DNA of 5,214 nucleotides from an uncultured Clostridiaceae bacterium (GTDB taxonomy: Bacteria > Bacillota > Clostridia > TANB77 > CAG-508): positions 1 through 5,214 of the forward strand of contig CATZDQ010000125.1 of the NCBI GenBank assembly GCA_958417695.1. Direction: 5' to 3'. This document shows positions 3,780-5,214 of this stretch, in pieces. The notes beneath the pieces are model-generated. The model did no database searches and had not been told where the DNA came from. It saw nothing but the letters and a program-made list of their open reading frames with translations. Position numbers and translations under genes: made by a program. The stretch's first letter is position 1, and each line of letters starts with the position of its first letter.

Positions 3780-5214
3780 ATGTATAAGAAAGTAGAGTTA
3801 AAGGAAGATGGCTTTGTGGGTATGGAACATGAAGTAACGAAGCTATGGAAGGAAAAAGATGTTATTCATAAAAACTTTGATAAAAATAAAGGAAAAAGGT
3901 ATTTTACTTTTTATGATGGACCACCTACGGCTAATGGAAAGCCTCATGTTGGACATATCTTAACGAGGGTCATGAAAGATATTATTCCTAGATATAAAGT
4001 TATGAAAGGCTATGATGTTATCCGTAAAGCTGGATGGGATACACATGGACTTCCAGTGGAATTAGAAGTAGAGAAAAAACTAGGTATTTCAGGTAAGGAA
4101 CAAATTGAAGATTATGGTGTAGAAAAGTTTATTGACCAGTGTAAAGATAGTGTATTTACTTATGTGTCTATGTGGGAGAAGATGACTGACCAAATAGGGT
4201 ATTGGGTAGATATGGAACATCCTTATGTAACTTATCACAATCCTTATATAGAATCTGAATGGTGGGCATTAAAACAAATGTGGGAAAAAGGTTTATTATA
4301 TCAAGGACATAAAGTTATGCCTTATTGTCCAAGATGTGGAACAGCGCTTTCTTCTCATGAAGTGGCACAAGGTTACAAAGATGTGCAGGATTTAACTTGT
4401 ACTTGTAAATTTAAAGTAAAAGGAGAAGAAAATGTTTACTTTTTAGCCTGGACGACGACTCCTTGGACACTTCCATCGAACTTAGCACTTTGTGTAAATA
4501 AAGCGTATACGTACAGCTATGTAAAAGTAGCAAGACCAATTATTGATGGTAAAATGCAAGAAGAAGGTTCAGAAGAGGTTTATATTTTAGCTAAAGACTT
4601 AATTCCAGAAGTTTTAAAGAATATGGAATACGAAGTTGTAAAAGAGGTAAAAGGTTCAGAATTACTAGGTATGCAGTTTGAACAATTAATGCCATTTGCA
4701 CAAGTGGAAGGCAAAGCCTTTGTAGTAATCCATGGAGATTATGTTACATTAACAGATGGTACAGGTATTGTACACATTGCACCAGCCTATGGTGAAGATG
4801 ATAGTTTTGTTTCAAAACAAAATGGTATTGCTTTTGTAAATTTAGTAGATAAAGAAGGAAAATTTATAGAAGAAGTAGAACCTTGGGCAGGAAAATTTGT
4901 TAAAAATTGTGATAAAGATATTTGTATTTGGCTTGCTAAACAAAACAAATTATTTAGTTCTGCTAAGCATATGCACAGTTATCCACATTGTTGGAGATGT
5001 GATACACCACTGTTATATTATCCAAAAGAGAGCTGGTTTGTAAAAATGACAGCAGTACGTGATAGACTATTGGCTAACAATAACCAAATCAATTGGATGC
5101 CAGATACCATTCGTACAGGTCGTTTTGGAAAATTCCTAGAAAATGTAATTGATTGGGGTATTTCTAGAGACCGTTATTGGGGCACACCACTTCCTATATG
5201 GAGATGTGAAGATT
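3780..5214 (+). CDS. ileS: Isoleucyl-tRNA synthetase, type 2-like, 3' end cut off by window
   Basis: This class I enzyme attaches isoleucine to tRNA-Ile in the cytoplasm. The window holds 478 codons of an expected 1,000 or more. The start is ATG at 3780: an AAGGAGGT Shine-Dalgarno (3767-3774) ends 5 nt upstream and an in-frame TAA at 3774 excludes earlier starts. In order it shows the GPPTANG motif and HVGH signature (56-59), the WDTHGLPVELEVEK segment (86-99), a CPRC pair (C183, C186), the CP1 editing domain with TTTPWTLPSN (225-234) and the HIAPAYGEDD editing motif (332-341), a second CWRC pair (404-407), and ISRDRYWGTPLPIW (461-474). The KMSKS loop and anticodon domain lie beyond the window. 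HVGH and the THGLPVELEVEKKLGISGK stretch resemble the eukaryote-like type 2 enzymes found in clostridia. CTC at 207-209, within the first Cys cluster region, may supply extra metal ligands. Expression should depend on the upstream T-box. Confidence 0.97.
   Translation, partial: MYKKVELKEDGFVGMEHEVTKLWKEKDVIHKNFDKNKGKRYFTFYDGPPTANGKPHVGHILTRVMKDIIPRYKVMKGYDVIRKAGWDTHGLPVELEVEKKLGISGKEQIEDYGVEKFIDQCKDSVFTYVSMWEKMTDQIGYWVDMEHPYVTYHNPYIESEWWALKQMWEKGLLYQGHKVMPYCPRCGTALSSHEVAQGYKDVQDLTCTCKFKVKGEENVYFLAWTTTPWTLPSNLALCVNKAYTYSYVKVARPIIDGKMQEEGSEEVYILAKDLIPEVLKNMEYEVVKEVKGSELLGMQFEQLMPFAQVEGKAFVVIHGDYVTLTDGTGIVHIAPAYGEDDSFVSKQNGIAFVNLVDKEGKFIEEVEPWAGKFVKNCDKDICIWLAKQNKLFSSAKHMHSYPHCWRCDTPLLYYPKESWFVKMTAVRDRLLANNNQINWMPDTIRTGRFGKFLENVIDWGISRDRYWGTPLPIWRCED

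Noticed and set aside
3539..3781. 80-codon minus-strand ORF opposite the DUF1653 gene
   Set aside because: It is a shadow of the DUF1653 gene and of the ileS leader hairpins, with no ribosome binding site.

Overview
The window reads as chromosomal DNA of a low-G+C Firmicute, most likely a clostridium. The third codon positions are strongly A/T, Shine-Dalgarno sequences are strong (AGGAGG type), terminators are intrinsic, isoleucyl-tRNA synthetase is under a T-box leader, and that synthetase looks like the type 2 form common in clostridia. A Lachnospirales or Cellulosilyticum-like host is possible, but this is an impression and not a placement. Every gene with real support lies on the + strand.

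Region 1 (1-1970) is protein quality control. It holds the 3' part of clpP (peptidase), then complete clpX (AAA+ unfoldase, GTG start) after a 62-nt gap with no terminator, then a clear intrinsic terminator. ClpX unfolds substrates and feeds them into the ClpP barrel; the IGF docking loop and the ClpP catalytic triad are all visible.

Region 2 (1971-2245) has no convincing gene. It holds a doubtful 34-codon ORF, several small hairpins including two mutually exclusive ones, and a perfect 13-bp GC-rich hairpin that pairs a Shine-Dalgarno-like arm with an anti-Shine-Dalgarno-like arm. It could be a small RNA, a decayed gene, or both.

Region 3 (2246-3019) is a single-gene unit. An extended -10 promoter overlaps a perfect palindrome and drives a 221-residue, methionine-rich, parallel-heptad coiled-coil protein with a tandem 42-bp repeat. 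I do not recognise the gene. It is the most unusual item in the window.

Region 4 (3093-5214) is the isoleucine unit. A good promoter is followed by a T-box leader (Stem I with an ATC specifier, Stem III, T-box core, competing terminator), then a small DUF1653 gene, then a 74-nt spacer with two mutually exclusive hairpins, then ileS, which runs off the right edge. Uncharged tRNA-Ile should allow read-through into both genes, so the DUF1653 protein appears to be co-induced with isoleucyl-tRNA synthetase during isoleucine limitation.

No rRNA, tRNA, CRISPR array, integrase or transposase was seen.
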